Source of the DNA: Paenibacillus brevis
Lineage (GTDB): Bacteria > Bacillota > Bacilli > Paenibacillales > Paenibacillaceae
Assembly: GCF_018919145.1 (NCBI RefSeq)
Contig: NZ_JAHLQJ010000001.1
Location: forward strand, 62,001-126,000
Direction of reading: 5' to 3'
DNA: 64,000 nt
This document shows positions 14,445 through 23,083 of the stretch, piece by piece (within the stretch, counting starts at the first letter, position 1; the number at the start of each line of letters is the position of its first letter). The translations under genes and the position numbers were made by a program. Below the pieces are notes generated by a model. It was not told where the DNA came from, searched no databases, and saw only the letters and a list, made by a program, of their open reading frames with translations.

Positions 14445-16421
14445 ATGGCACTATTAAATCACGCCAGTAACGGTTTGGAACAAATGCTGGATGAGGTCAT
14501 TCAGCTCGGAGAAGAAATTGTCTCGTCCAGCAATCTTGAAGTGCTGCGCGAGAATGCGAATTTGAACGGGGAGAGCTTCTCCGGCAAGATGAGTAAGCTT
14601 GGGAGCGAATATGCGAAATGGTATGCCAACCATTTTGTAATGCCGCCGCGCGTCGTTCAAGCGATCCGCGATAATGTCGTCTATGTCCACGATCTGGACC
14701 AATATGCGATCGGAACAACCAACTGTATTTTCATTCCGTTCGAGCGTCTGCTTCGCGAAGGCTTCAACACCGGAAACGGCAGCGTTCGCCCGCCGAATTC
14801 CATCATGACTGCGATGGCGCTCGTAGCGATTATTTTCCAATCCCAGCAAAATGCCCAATACGGCGGTGTATCCGCGAATAAGCTGGATCATGATCTGGCT
14901 CCGTATGTAGCCAAATCTTTCAGCAAATACTTCCGTAAGGGACTGGAATATTTCGAAGAAGGCGAATTTACGGCCGAGCTTGGCGAAGTCCATATGGGCC
15001 GTACCGATCTGAAGGAACAATATCCTAGAACATTCAAATATGCCATGAAAGAGACCGAGGCAGAGGCGCTGCAGGGCGCAGAGAGTCTGGTTCATAACCT
15101 GAATACGATGTCCAGCCGGGCTGGCGGACAGATTCCTTTTACGAGCATCAACTATGGGACATGTACTTCACCGGAAGGACAGCTGGTTATCCAGGCCCTT
15201 CTGACGGCTACAATGCGCGGACTGGGCAACGGCGAGACGCCGGTATTCCCCATCCAGATCTTCAAGTGCAAGCAGGGAGTTAACCAGAATCCGGGCGAAC
15301 CGAACTATGAGTTGTTCCTGAAGGCGGCAGAATGCTCGGCCAAAAGACTCTACCCTAACTTCGCCAATCTGGATGCTCCGCTCAATCTGGCATACTATGA
15401 TCCTGCTAACCCGGACACTGAATTTGCAACGATGGGATGCCGCACTCGTGTGCTGAGCGACCGTTTCGGGCGTAACCATCTGTCAGGCAAAGGAAACCTG
15501 TCCTTCAATACGCTGAACCTGGTGAAGCTGGGACTGGAGCATGGTATCGCGCTGGGACGCCGCCGGACGGCCGATGAACGCGGCTTCTACAAGGAATTGG
15601 AGCATTATATGGATATTGCCCTGGAGGGATTGCTTCATCGCTTCCAAATCCAGGCGTCACAAAAAGCAAAAGCCTCGGACTTCATGATGCGTGAAGGCGT
15701 CTGGGAAGGCGGAGAACAGCTTGCGCCGGAAGATCAGGTTCGCGATCTGATCAAGCATGGCAGCTTGTCTATCGGGTTCATCGGCATGGCTGAATGCATG
15801 AAGGCGATGTACGGCAAGCATCATGGTGAGGACGAGGAAGTCTACAAGAAGGCGCTGGAGATCGTGGCCTTTATGCGGGCTTACTGCGACCGCCAGAGCG
15901 ATCTGCATAATCTGAACATTACCCTGTTCGCTACGCCGGCGGAAGGATTGTCAGGCAAGTTTACGAAGCGCGACCGCGCAACGTATGGCAAGGTTCCAGG
16001 TGTTCTTGATCGTGAATATTATACAAATTCGTTCCATATTCCGGTCTATTACCGCATTAGCGCGGCCAAGAAGATCTCATTGGAAGCCCAGTTCCACGAA
16101 TTGTGTAATGCCGGCGCGATTTCTTATATCGAGTTGAACGGTAACGCCCGCAGCAACCCGGAGGCGTTTCTGAAGATCATTCAGTATGCACTGTCCCAGA
16201 ACGTCAGCTATTTTAGTATTAACCATCCGATCGACCGTTGTTCAGCTTGCGGATTCGAAGGGATTATCGGAGCGAACTGCCCTTCCTGCGGCAAGCACGA
16301 GAATGAGGTTCATATCCGCCGTCTTCGCCGGGTAACCGGCTACCTGACCGGTGATTACCAGACTCGCTTCAATGCAGCCAAGCAAGCAGAGGTCCGGGAC
16401 CGCGTCAAGCACGAAGCATGA
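14445..16421 (+). CDS. nrdD: Anaerobic (class III) ribonucleoside-triphosphate reductase, no ATP-cone
   Basis: 658 aa. Converts ribonucleotides to deoxyribonucleotides without oxygen, using a glycyl radical. The C-terminal zinc site has C599/C602 and C612/C615, and the radical motif RVTGYL has Gly at about 632. The chain starts directly with the reductase domain. The usual N-terminal ATP-cone is absent, so dATP inhibition through a cone is not expected. ATG 14445 is eight bases after GGAGGG; ATG 14439 is too close. Overlaps nrdG by four bases. Confidence 0.95.
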   Translation: MALLNHASNGLEQMLDEVIQLGEEIVSSSNLEVLRENANLNGESFSGKMSKLGSEYAKWYANHFVMPPRVVQAIRDNVVYVHDLDQYAIGTTNCIFIPFERLLREGFNTGNGSVRPPNSIMTAMALVAIIFQSQQNAQYGGVSANKLDHDLAPYVAKSFSKYFRKGLEYFEEGEFTAELGEVHMGRTDLKEQYPRTFKYAMKETEAEALQGAESLVHNLNTMSSRAGGQIPFTSINYGTCTSPEGQLVIQALLTATMRGLGNGETPVFPIQIFKCKQGVNQNPGEPNYELFLKAAECSAKRLYPNFANLDAPLNLAYYDPANPDTEFATMGCRTRVLSDRFGRNHLSGKGNLSFNTLNLVKLGLEHGIALGRRRTADERGFYKELEHYMDIALEGLLHRFQIQASQKAKASDFMMREGVWEGGEQLAPEDQVRDLIKHGSLSIGFIGMAECMKAMYGKHHGEDEEVYKKALEIVAFMRAYCDRQSDLHNLNITLFATPAEGLSGKFTKRDRATYGKVPGVLDREYYTNSFHIPVYYRISAAKKISLEAQFHELCNAGAISYIELNGNARSNPEAFLKIIQYALSQNVSYFSINHPIDRCSACGFEGIIGANCPSCGKHENEVHIRRLRRVTGYLTGDYQTRFNAAKQAEVRDRVKHEA

Positions 16422-16939
16422 ATATCTGCGGCTACTATCCCGAGAGCATCAACGAAGGCGAAGGACTGCGGGCAGCTATCTTTATCAGCGGCTGCAGACA
16501 CTACTGTAAGGGCTGCTTCAGCGTCGCTACCTGGAATTTCGATTACGGCGAGGAATTGACAGAGGTTAAAGAACAGGAAATTATTAATGATATTAAGAAT
16601 AATCCGTTACTCAGCGGCCTGACCATTCTCGGCGGGGATCCGTTCTTCTCCGCGGCTGAGGTCAGCAGCTTCATCGATCGGCTGCGTGCCCAGGCTGGAG
16701 AGATTCCGATCTGGATTTATAGCGGGTATACCTACGAGGAATTGATTGCAGATAAAAATTCTGCCGAGTACGGCTTGCTGGCACGCTGCCAGGTATTGGT
16801 GGATGGCCGCTTCGTTCTGGAGCTTCGGGATCCCTCCCTGCTCTATCGAGGCAGCTCCAATCAACGGCTCATTGATATTCCCAGCAGCCTGAAGGAAGAC
16901 CGTGTTGTGCTGTGGGAGCCAGCGCTCTCCTTTCAATAA
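16418..16939 (+). CDS. nrdG: Anaerobic ribonucleotide reductase activating protein (radical SAM)
   Basis: 173 aa. The radical-SAM cluster motif C26-x3-C30-x2-C33 (SGCRHYCKGC) and GGDPFF glycine motif are clear. It makes the glycyl radical on NrdD from S-adenosylmethionine. Its ATG overlaps the nrdD stop (ATGA), fixing a two-gene operon under the B12 riboswitch. Confidence 0.95.
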   Translation: MNICGYYPESINEGEGLRAAIFISGCRHYCKGCFSVATWNFDYGEELTEVKEQEIINDIKNNPLLSGLTILGGDPFFSAAEVSSFIDRLRAQAGEIPIWIYSGYTYEELIADKNSAEYGLLARCQVLVDGRFVLELRDPSLLYRGSSNQRLIDIPSSLKEDRVVLWEPALSFQ

Positions 16940-16965
16940 ATTGCAGAACATAACTATACGTAAAA

Positions 16966-17000
16966 AGCGGCGGCACCTTAGGGTGCTCGCCGCTTTTTTT
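16966..17000 (+). terminator. Terminator after nrdG
   Basis: AGCGGCGGCACC pairs with GGTGCTCGCCGCT, loop TTAG, then a run of T. It can also serve the converging methyltransferase gene through its A-rich left side. Confidence 0.9.
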
Positions 17001-17007
17001 GCTGCGT

Positions 17008-17796
17008 TCAGATCTCCGGCTTACGTGCGATGACCATAAAGCGGTGCTCCCGGGTCGTGATTTTTCCGTCCTTTTGCAGCCGATTCTGTAATCTCATCAA
17101 CTGCGGATAACATCGTTCTACCGTGAAGCCCGGGAATTCCCACTCTATGATCCTAGCAAATTGCACAAGTGCCCCGATGTCCAGAAAGGTCAGCTCCGGA
17201 AAATACTCCTCCTGTTTTAGAATCGAGAAGCCATGTGGTTCAAGCTCCTGCACTGTATTGTACAGGTTGAATCCGGGATCGGTATCCGAGGCATCCTCTC
17301 CCAGCAGAAACCGGGACAGCTCCCGGTTGTTTTGTCCGCCCACCTGCTGAGTAAAGAACAAGCCTCCCGGCTTGAGAACCCGCCATACCTCTGGGATGCA
17401 GAACGATTCATGACGATTGATGACCATGTCGAACATTCCGCTCTCGAAAGGCAGCTCCTCATCCTGCTCTACCGCTCTGACCTCGATACCATAAGCCGGG
17501 AGCTTCTTCTTGCAAAGCTCCACATTCGGCAGATACGCTTCCGTCGCATAGGTACTCCCCCGTGGAGGCGAGAGCGACAAAAGAAATTCACCGCCTCCCG
17601 TGCCCATATCAAGCAAGGTCGTCCCGTCCTTCATATGTTCAAGCACAGCCTCGCGGTAATCCCAAGGAAGCTCCTGTTCCACCATCCGGCCCGACAGCCG
17701 GGAGAAATCCCATCCTTGAAAGTCCCGAGCTTCCTCTGCTTGCCAGTAAGCCTTAAGCTGAGCTTGCTCGTTGTGCCCATTCCCATTTCTCTTCAT
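17008..17796 (-). CDS. Class I SAM-dependent methyltransferase
   Basis: 262 aa. The SAM-binding glycine loop TTLLDMGTGGGEFLL lies near residues 58-72, followed by acidic YATEAYLPNVE and the motif IV region LPFESGMFDMVINRH. PEVWRVLKPGGLFFTQQVG is typical of small-molecule or rRNA methyltransferases. The substrate cannot be told. ATG 17796 follows GAGGGG. The upstream 165-bp spacer holds nested inverted repeats that may form its leader. Confidence 0.85.
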   Translation of the reverse strand: MKRNGNGHNEQAQLKAYWQAEEARDFQGWDFSRLSGRMVEQELPWDYREAVLEHMKDGTTLLDMGTGGGEFLLSLSPPRGSTYATEAYLPNVELCKKKLPAYGIEVRAVEQDEELPFESGMFDMVINRHESFCIPEVWRVLKPGGLFFTQQVGGQNNRELSRFLLGEDASDTDPGFNLYNTVQELEPHGFSILKQEEYFPELTFLDIGALVQFARIIEWEFPGFTVERCYPQLMRLQNRLQKDGKITTREHRFMVIARKPEI

Positions 17797-17837
17797 ACGA
17801 TTACCCCTCTCTTGGATTCATGGCTTGATCAAGAGCA

Positions 17838-17908
17838 GGTGCAGCCGTCTGATAACCTAACTTCCTTCAGCCCGGTACATGTGGTTATCAGCTTGTGCAG
17901 GCTGCACC
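17838..17908 (-). other. Nested inverted repeats in the leader of the methyltransferase gene
   Basis: Two nested pairs: GGTGCAGCC (17838-17846) with GGCTGCACC (17900-17908), and TGATAACC (17850-17857) with GGTTATCA (17883-17890). Together they can fold a 71-nt long hairpin. It could be a structured leader RNA or a repressor-binding dyad. Confidence 0.5.
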
Positions 17909-17961
17909 GGGCAGTTACCGAAGAGCATCACATCATCCCTCCTTTAAGCTTCACACTATAC

Positions 17962-18177
17962 CTAGGCTGGCGGCAATGACCCGTCCTTCGGTCTTTTAAA
18001 AACAACGATCACTTCCCTGGACGTCCCTTGACCGTAACTCGTATCGAAGCAGGACACGACCTCCCATCCCTCTTCCCCGTACCGATTCAGCTCATCTTCA
18101 AAATCTCTTTCATCGAGCTTGCCGCCCAAGAAACCGCCTGTCATCATTTTAAGAGTATGGTACTCCCACTTTATCAA
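17962..18177 (-). CDS. DUF4177 family protein
   Basis: 71 aa from TTG 18177, which lies eight bases after GGAGG. That start gives the family-typical N-terminus IKWEYHTLKM. An ATG at 18222 overlaps the upstream stop and would add 15 atypical residues. The domain continues GGFLGGKLDERDFEDELN, GEEGWEVVS and REVIVVFKRP. Function unknown; these small proteins are widespread in Bacillota. Confidence 0.8.
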   Translation of the reverse strand: MIKWEYHTLKMMTGGFLGGKLDERDFEDELNRYGEEGWEVVSCFDTSYGQGTSREVIVVFKRPKDGSLPPA

Positions 18178-18218
18178 GCTATCGCCTCCGTTTTCCGTAG
18201 ACTTGAACGTTCTATTAA

Positions 18219-18980
18219 TCATAGCAATTCGCGCAGCATACGCTCCCGGTTGTTGACAAATTCCTTCATGATGATGAAGTGCTCCGTCTCCTCCAGGGCC
18301 GTCTCGGTGATCCCTTCGGGAGTCAGTTGATAGATCCGGCTATCGGGATAAGCCATTAGAATCGGCGAATGCGTTGAGATAATGAACTGCGAACGCTTGC
18401 CGATCAACTCGTGAATACGCGAGAGCATCGCCATCTGCCGGAACGGAGAAAGCGCGGCCTCGGGCTCATCGAGAATATAGAGGCCATGCCCGCTGAAACG
18501 GTTCATGAAGGCTGCAAAGAACGATTCGCCGTGCGACATTTCATGGAGCGATTGTCCTCCATAGGAATCAATGATTCGGGGTGGAGCTATAGGTGCGTCA
18601 ATAGGTAAGTCCAAGTTATTGATTTCCGTCGCCAGGTTATAATAGCTCTCCGCCCGGAAGAAAAAGCCGTCCCTTGGCCGAGCCGCTCCACGAGAGGGAC
18701 GCAAATATTTATACAGCTCGGAATGAGTCGCCGCGGTAGAGAACGTGAAGTTCAGTGTTCCGCCCTCCGGATTAAACCCCAGCGCCACAGCAACAGCCTC
18801 CAGCAGGGTGGATTTGCCCATGCCGTTCTCCCCTACGATATAAGTTACCTTAGGGTGAAAATCAAGACGGTCCAGACGAGACACCGCCGGAAGATCAAAC
18901 GGATACTGCCGGAACGTAGGCACCTCGTCACGCAGCAGGATCATGCTCCGCAAATAGCTCTGCGCCTCATACAAGCTCAC
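18219..18980 (-). CDS. AAA-family ATPase, RecF/ABC-like (AAA_23/AAA_21)
   Basis: 253 aa. Walker A GENGMGKST near 50-58, signature-like MSHGESFF, Walker B LYILDEPEAAL and switch histidine in FIISTHSPILMAYP. Stand-alone ATPases of this kind are common and poorly understood; some belong to defence systems, but no partner toxin gene is seen. The start overlaps the ABC exporter stop, so it is co-transcribed with the exporter pair. Confidence 0.85.
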   Translation of the reverse strand: MSLYEAQSYLRSMILLRDEVPTFRQYPFDLPAVSRLDRLDFHPKVTYIVGENGMGKSTLLEAVAVALGFNPEGGTLNFTFSTAATHSELYKYLRPSRGAARPRDGFFFRAESYYNLATEINNLDLPIDAPIAPPRIIDSYGGQSLHEMSHGESFFAAFMNRFSGHGLYILDEPEAALSPFRQMAMLSRIHELIGKRSQFIISTHSPILMAYPDSRIYQLTPEGITETALEETEHFIIMKEFVNNRERMLRELL

Positions 18981-20827
18981 TGCGCGTTCTCCCCCTCTTC
19001 CTCAAAATGTCCTTGATGCAGCTCCTTATAAAATCCGCCCTGACGAAGCAATGCCTCATGGTCCCCTTGCTCAATCAGCTTACCGCCCTGTAGCACCAGG
19101 ATTTTGTCTGCCTGTCGAATCGTATTCAGCCGGTGGGCAATGACGAAGCTGGTCCGACCCTGCATCAAGCGCTGCAAGCCCTCCTGGATTTTTAGCTCGG
19201 TCACCGTATCAATACTGCTTGTCGCCTCGTCCAGCACAAGGACGGACGGATTAGCCAGCATCGCCCGGGCAATGGCAAGCAGCTGCTTCTGTCCCTGACT
19301 GATGCCTTCTCCTCCGACACCAAGCCGTTTGTCATAGCCTTCCGCCAGCCGGGCGATGAAAGAGTGCGCATTCGCCAGCTTGGCGGCCTCCTCCACTTCT
19401 TCATCCGTAGCATTCAGACGGCCATAACGGATATTCTCGCGAATCGTACCTGCAAACAGGAAGGAATCCTGCAGGACAAAGGCCATATGTCCGCGCAGGC
19501 TATCTCGCGTAATCTTCGACAGGTCATAGCCGTCCAGGGTAATGACACCCTTCGTAGGCTCGTAAAAGCGGGACAACAGCTGAATCAGCGTCGTCTTGCC
19601 TGCTCCGGTCGGGCCGACAAGCGCAATCATCTGCCCGGGCTTAGCGTGAAAGCTGATATTTTCCAAAATATCGTCATCCCGTTCCTCATCGTAAGAGAAG
19701 CTGACTTCCCGGAATTCCACAGTTCCCTCTACTTCGCGCAGCACCTTGGCTCCGGATTCATCGCGGGATTCCTCCGGCTCATCCATTACTTCAAATACAC
19801 GCTCTGCCCCCGCGATGGCCGATAGCAGCGTATTCCATTGGTTCGCCAGATCGTTCAATGGACGGGTGAATTGCCGGGCATATTCGACAAACACGATAAT
19901 TACGCCAACCGTCACCTGACCATGAATAGCCAGAATTCCTCCAATGCCGGCGACGAGTGCGAAGCTGAGGTTATTCAGGGCATTCATCAGCTTGGGAATG
20001 AAGCCGGAGATCGCCTGCGCCCAGAAGCCGGATTCCCGGATAGCGGCATTGCGCTGCCGGAATTCGCCAATCACCCGCTCCTCTCGGGAGAATGCCTTGA
20101 TAATCCGCTGCCCGGACAGCGTCTCCTCGATATATCCGTTCAGCTCCCCCAGATCCCGCTGCCTCCGCTTGAAGAGCGGACCTGTCCGGCTTGTAATCCA
20201 GCGCATCCCCAGCATCATTAGCGGCACGACCAGAAAAGTGAGCAAGGTAAGGAGCGGACTCAGAATCAGCATCACGGTCAAGGTACCGACTAAGATCAGA
20301 ATACTCGAAAAAATCTGGATGGCCGAGCTGTTCAACGTCACGCTTACATTATCGATATCATTGGTAACCCGGCTCATGATTTCCCCTTGCTGCCGCTTCG
20401 CATAGAACGGAATCGGAAGCCGGTGCAGCTTGGCGAACAGATCCCGGCGCAGCCGGAATACGGTCTCCTGCGCAATTTCGATCATCCAGATATTTTGTAG
20501 CCAGCTTGTCAATGACGTGGCCCCATAAGCAAGGGCAAGGCCGCCCAGGAACAACAGCCACGGCTGGCCACCGACACCCTCCAGATAATCGTCGACTGCG
20601 ACCCCGATCAAATACGGCCCCAGCAGTGCGAGTCCCGAGTTGAGCAGTACCATGAACAGAACCAACAGCAGCTTGTATTTCCGTTCCGCCAGATAGAGCC
20701 AGAGACGGCCGAGTGTGCCGGACCAGTTCTTGGCTCTCGCCTTCGGTTTCTTTCCGGTTCCTGCGCCTTGCTTAATAAGCTTGCCGGGATAGGGGTGACG
20801 AAACGGCTCAGTGAGTGCTTTGAACAT
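18977..20827 (-). CDS. Heterodimeric ABC exporter subunit with canonical catalytic site
   Basis: 616 aa. A six-helix membrane domain (about 45-330) precedes a nucleotide-binding domain with Walker A GPTGAGKTT, signature GISQGQKQ and Walker B VLVLDEATSSID with its catalytic Glu. It resembles YfiC/BmrD/TM288-type halves of multidrug exporters. ATG 20827 follows GAGGAGGAG and lies inside the end of the partner gene. The N-terminus has a basic tail before the first helix. Confidence 0.9.
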   Translation of the reverse strand: MFKALTEPFRHPYPGKLIKQGAGTGKKPKARAKNWSGTLGRLWLYLAERKYKLLLVLFMVLLNSGLALLGPYLIGVAVDDYLEGVGGQPWLLFLGGLALAYGATSLTSWLQNIWMIEIAQETVFRLRRDLFAKLHRLPIPFYAKRQQGEIMSRVTNDIDNVSVTLNSSAIQIFSSILILVGTLTVMLILSPLLTLLTFLVVPLMMLGMRWITSRTGPLFKRRQRDLGELNGYIEETLSGQRIIKAFSREERVIGEFRQRNAAIRESGFWAQAISGFIPKLMNALNNLSFALVAGIGGILAIHGQVTVGVIIVFVEYARQFTRPLNDLANQWNTLLSAIAGAERVFEVMDEPEESRDESGAKVLREVEGTVEFREVSFSYDEERDDDILENISFHAKPGQMIALVGPTGAGKTTLIQLLSRFYEPTKGVITLDGYDLSKITRDSLRGHMAFVLQDSFLFAGTIRENIRYGRLNATDEEVEEAAKLANAHSFIARLAEGYDKRLGVGGEGISQGQKQLLAIARAMLANPSVLVLDEATSSIDTVTELKIQEGLQRLMQGRTSFVIAHRLNTIRQADKILVLQGGKLIEQGDHEALLRQGGFYKELHQGHFEEEGENAQ

Positions 20828-22592
20828 ATCGATCTCCTCCTCCCTGCTGCGATTCAGCGATGCGGCGGTAAAGAGGCGAATCTGCCAGCAATTCCTCGTG
20901 CTTGCCGCACGCGATTAAATGGCCCTCATCCAGCAGCAAAATCAAATCCGCGGAGACTGTCGAGCTGATCTTTTGAGTAATCAAGAATGTAGTGCAGGAT
21001 AACCGGTCCAGCTCCATTAAGAGTGCAGCTTCCGTCCGCGTATCAAGCGCACTCGTGCTGTCGTCCAGAATAAGAATGGCAGGCCTTCGTACCAGCGCTC
21101 TTGCGATCGAGAGCCGTTGCTTCTGTCCGCCGGACAGATTGACCCCCCGCTGGCCAAGCATCGTATCATAGCCCTGCGGCAAGGAGAGAATCGTCTCGTG
21201 GATTTGCGCCTGACGGGCTGCCTCCTGAATCTCCTCAAAGGTAGCGTCTTCCCGCCCCCAGGCGATATTGTCACGCACCGATCCGGAGAACAAAATCACC
21301 TCTTGCGGCACATAACCGATTCCGCTTCGAAGGCGCAAGGTTCCCAGTAGGCCGATCCTTTTGCCGTCAACGGCAATGTCGCCGCCAGTCGGTTCATACA
21401 AGCCGGGGATTAGCTGAACCAGTGATGATTTGCCGGAGCCTGTTGCTCCGAGAATAGCCACCCGTTCTCCCGGCTGGACACGGAAAGAAATATCCTCCAG
21501 CACCTTCAAATTGCTGCCCGGGTAACTGAAGCTGACCCGTGAGAACTCCACTTCCCCTTTCATACGTTGATCTTCCGGTTTCTTTTCCACCCTATTAAAG
21601 ACAGTCTTTCTCGAAGACTCCGGTTTCTCCTCCCACTGTTCCTCGGAAGGATCCTCGGTGCCCAGCACCTCGATGGTCCGAGCCGCCGAGGCTGATGCCC
21701 GAGAGTACGAAGCCATAATCCACGATAAGGCCGACAACGCGCCTACGGTGCGCAGCGCATAGTTCACAACCGCGACGACCTGACCAATTGAAGCGTTTCC
21801 AGCAGCAATGTCGATTTTGCCAAACCAGAGCACCGCGAGAATCCCCGCATTCATCATCAGCAACAGAACCGGAGTGGTCGTCTCGGACAACCGAAGCGCG
21901 GATACCGTGCCTTGCATCAGCTCGCCGCTGCGCTTCCGGAAGCGTTCATTCTCCTGATCTCGCCTAACAAATACGCGAATAAGCCGCATGCCGGTCATGT
22001 TTTCCTGAATGACGCCATTGACGGCATCCATCTGCTTCTGCACCTGACCGAACCGCGCGGATGTCCGATTGATCATCCATAGGACAAACCAGACGACCAG
22101 CGGAGTTAATACCGCCAGCATCAAGCCGAGCTTCCCGTGAACAATGACAGCCATGATCATACTGCCGAAGACAACAAGCGGCACCCGGGTGGCGAAGCGA
22201 AGCCCCATGAATACCATGTCCTGAAGCTGGGTCACATCACCGGTAAGCCTGGTAATCAAGGATGATGTCGCAAACCTGCCGAATACCGGATAGGACAGGC
22301 TCTGTACCTTTTCATAGAGCCGGTCACGCAGATCAAATCCAAAGCCCTGGCTGGCATGGGAGGCAAAGAAGGAACTGGCTAAGCCCGCGACAAAAGCAAT
22401 TCCCGCACTCACCAGCAAAATACCGCCCCACAACCAAACCACGGTCAGATCCTTGACCGCAATCCCCTCGTCAATGATCCTCGAAATAATCAGCGGCTGA
22501 ATCAGCTCCACCGACAGTTCAATCAGCATCATCGCCAGCGCAGCACAAGCCGCAACCCGGTACTTCCTTAAAAACGATAGAACCGTCCTCAT
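20808..22592 (-). CDS. Heterodimeric ABC exporter subunit with degenerate Walker B
   Basis: 594 aa from ATG 22592 (MRTVLSFLRKYRV) after GGGAGAGG. Six transmembrane helices, then Walker A GATGSGKSS, signature NLSGGQKQR and ILILDDSTSALD, where Asp replaces the catalytic Glu. That asymmetry is the known mark of the inactive half in BmrCD/TM287-288-type exporters. A long charged linker joins the domains. The partner gene overlaps by 20 bp. Confidence 0.9.
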   Translation of the reverse strand: MRTVLSFLRKYRVAACAALAMMLIELSVELIQPLIISRIIDEGIAVKDLTVVWLWGGILLVSAGIAFVAGLASSFFASHASQGFGFDLRDRLYEKVQSLSYPVFGRFATSSLITRLTGDVTQLQDMVFMGLRFATRVPLVVFGSMIMAVIVHGKLGLMLAVLTPLVVWFVLWMINRTSARFGQVQKQMDAVNGVIQENMTGMRLIRVFVRRDQENERFRKRSGELMQGTVSALRLSETTTPVLLLMMNAGILAVLWFGKIDIAAGNASIGQVVAVVNYALRTVGALSALSWIMASYSRASASAARTIEVLGTEDPSEEQWEEKPESSRKTVFNRVEKKPEDQRMKGEVEFSRVSFSYPGSNLKVLEDISFRVQPGERVAILGATGSGKSSLVQLIPGLYEPTGGDIAVDGKRIGLLGTLRLRSGIGYVPQEVILFSGSVRDNIAWGREDATFEEIQEAARQAQIHETILSLPQGYDTMLGQRGVNLSGGQKQRLSIARALVRRPAILILDDSTSALDTRTEAALLMELDRLSCTTFLITQKISSTVSADLILLLDEGHLIACGKHEELLADSPLYRRIAESQQGGGDRYVQSTH

Positions 22593-22713
22593 GAAAATCC
22601 TCTCCCTGCTGCGGTTACAAAATCCGAACCTGCCATATTTGAACCATACTGTTCCATTATAAAACAGTTGGACAGGAATGTGTAAAATGCCTCCTTCGTA
22701 TCCATCGATAAAC

Positions 22714-22755
22714 TTGAGGTAGATCAAGGTGTTCAATCGCAAGCGGGCGTATGCT
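22714..22755 (+). promoter_or_regulatory. FNR box and class II promoter of the HMA-ATPase-FNR operon
   Basis: TTGAGGTAGATCAA (22714-22727) fits TTGAT-N4-ATCAA with one change. A -10-like TATGCT lies at 22750-22755, so the box centre falls near -41.5, the class II activation position. The operon itself encodes an FNR-like protein, suggesting autoregulation under low oxygen. Confidence 0.7.
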
Positions 22756-22801
22756 TAATTCATCAGATCTACCAAATACGAACATTGGAGGATGTATGTA
22801 T

Positions 22802-23023
22802 ATGCGTAAAGCCGTATTTTCCCTGGAGCCCCTGACTTGTCCGTCTTGCATCAAAAAAATAGAAAAGGCACTGCTTGGCACCCCGGGCGTGGAGGAGGCA
22901 AAGGTCCTATTCCATTCAGGCAAGGTGAGGATCACCTTCCAGGAGCAGCAAGTATCCCCGGATGACCTGTCCGATCTTCTCTACCGGCTTGGTTATCCCG
23001 TTCTGACGATGAGGCTGTCCTAA
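22802..23023 (+). CDS. HMA-domain heavy-metal-binding protein
   Basis: 73 aa. The metal site is L-T-C13-P-S-C16 in an otherwise standard HMA fold (VEEAKVLFHSGKVRITF, LLYRLGYPV). ATG 22802 is ten bases after GGAGG; ATG 22796 is the alternative. The neighbouring ATPase lacks its own HMA domain, so this protein may serve as its detachable metal donor or sensor. Confidence 0.8.
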   Translation: MRKAVFSLEPLTCPSCIKKIEKALLGTPGVEEAKVLFHSGKVRITFQEQQVSPDDLSDLLYRLGYPVLTMRLS

Positions 23024-23083
23024 TGGAGGTTGCTCGAATAGTCAACCTTTTGAACACGCGCTAATTATAGAAGGGAGTATGCT

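Noticed and set aside
18219..18980. AAA ATPase as part of a known anti-phage system
   Set aside because: No nuclease or toxin partner nearby; it is coupled to an ABC exporter pair.
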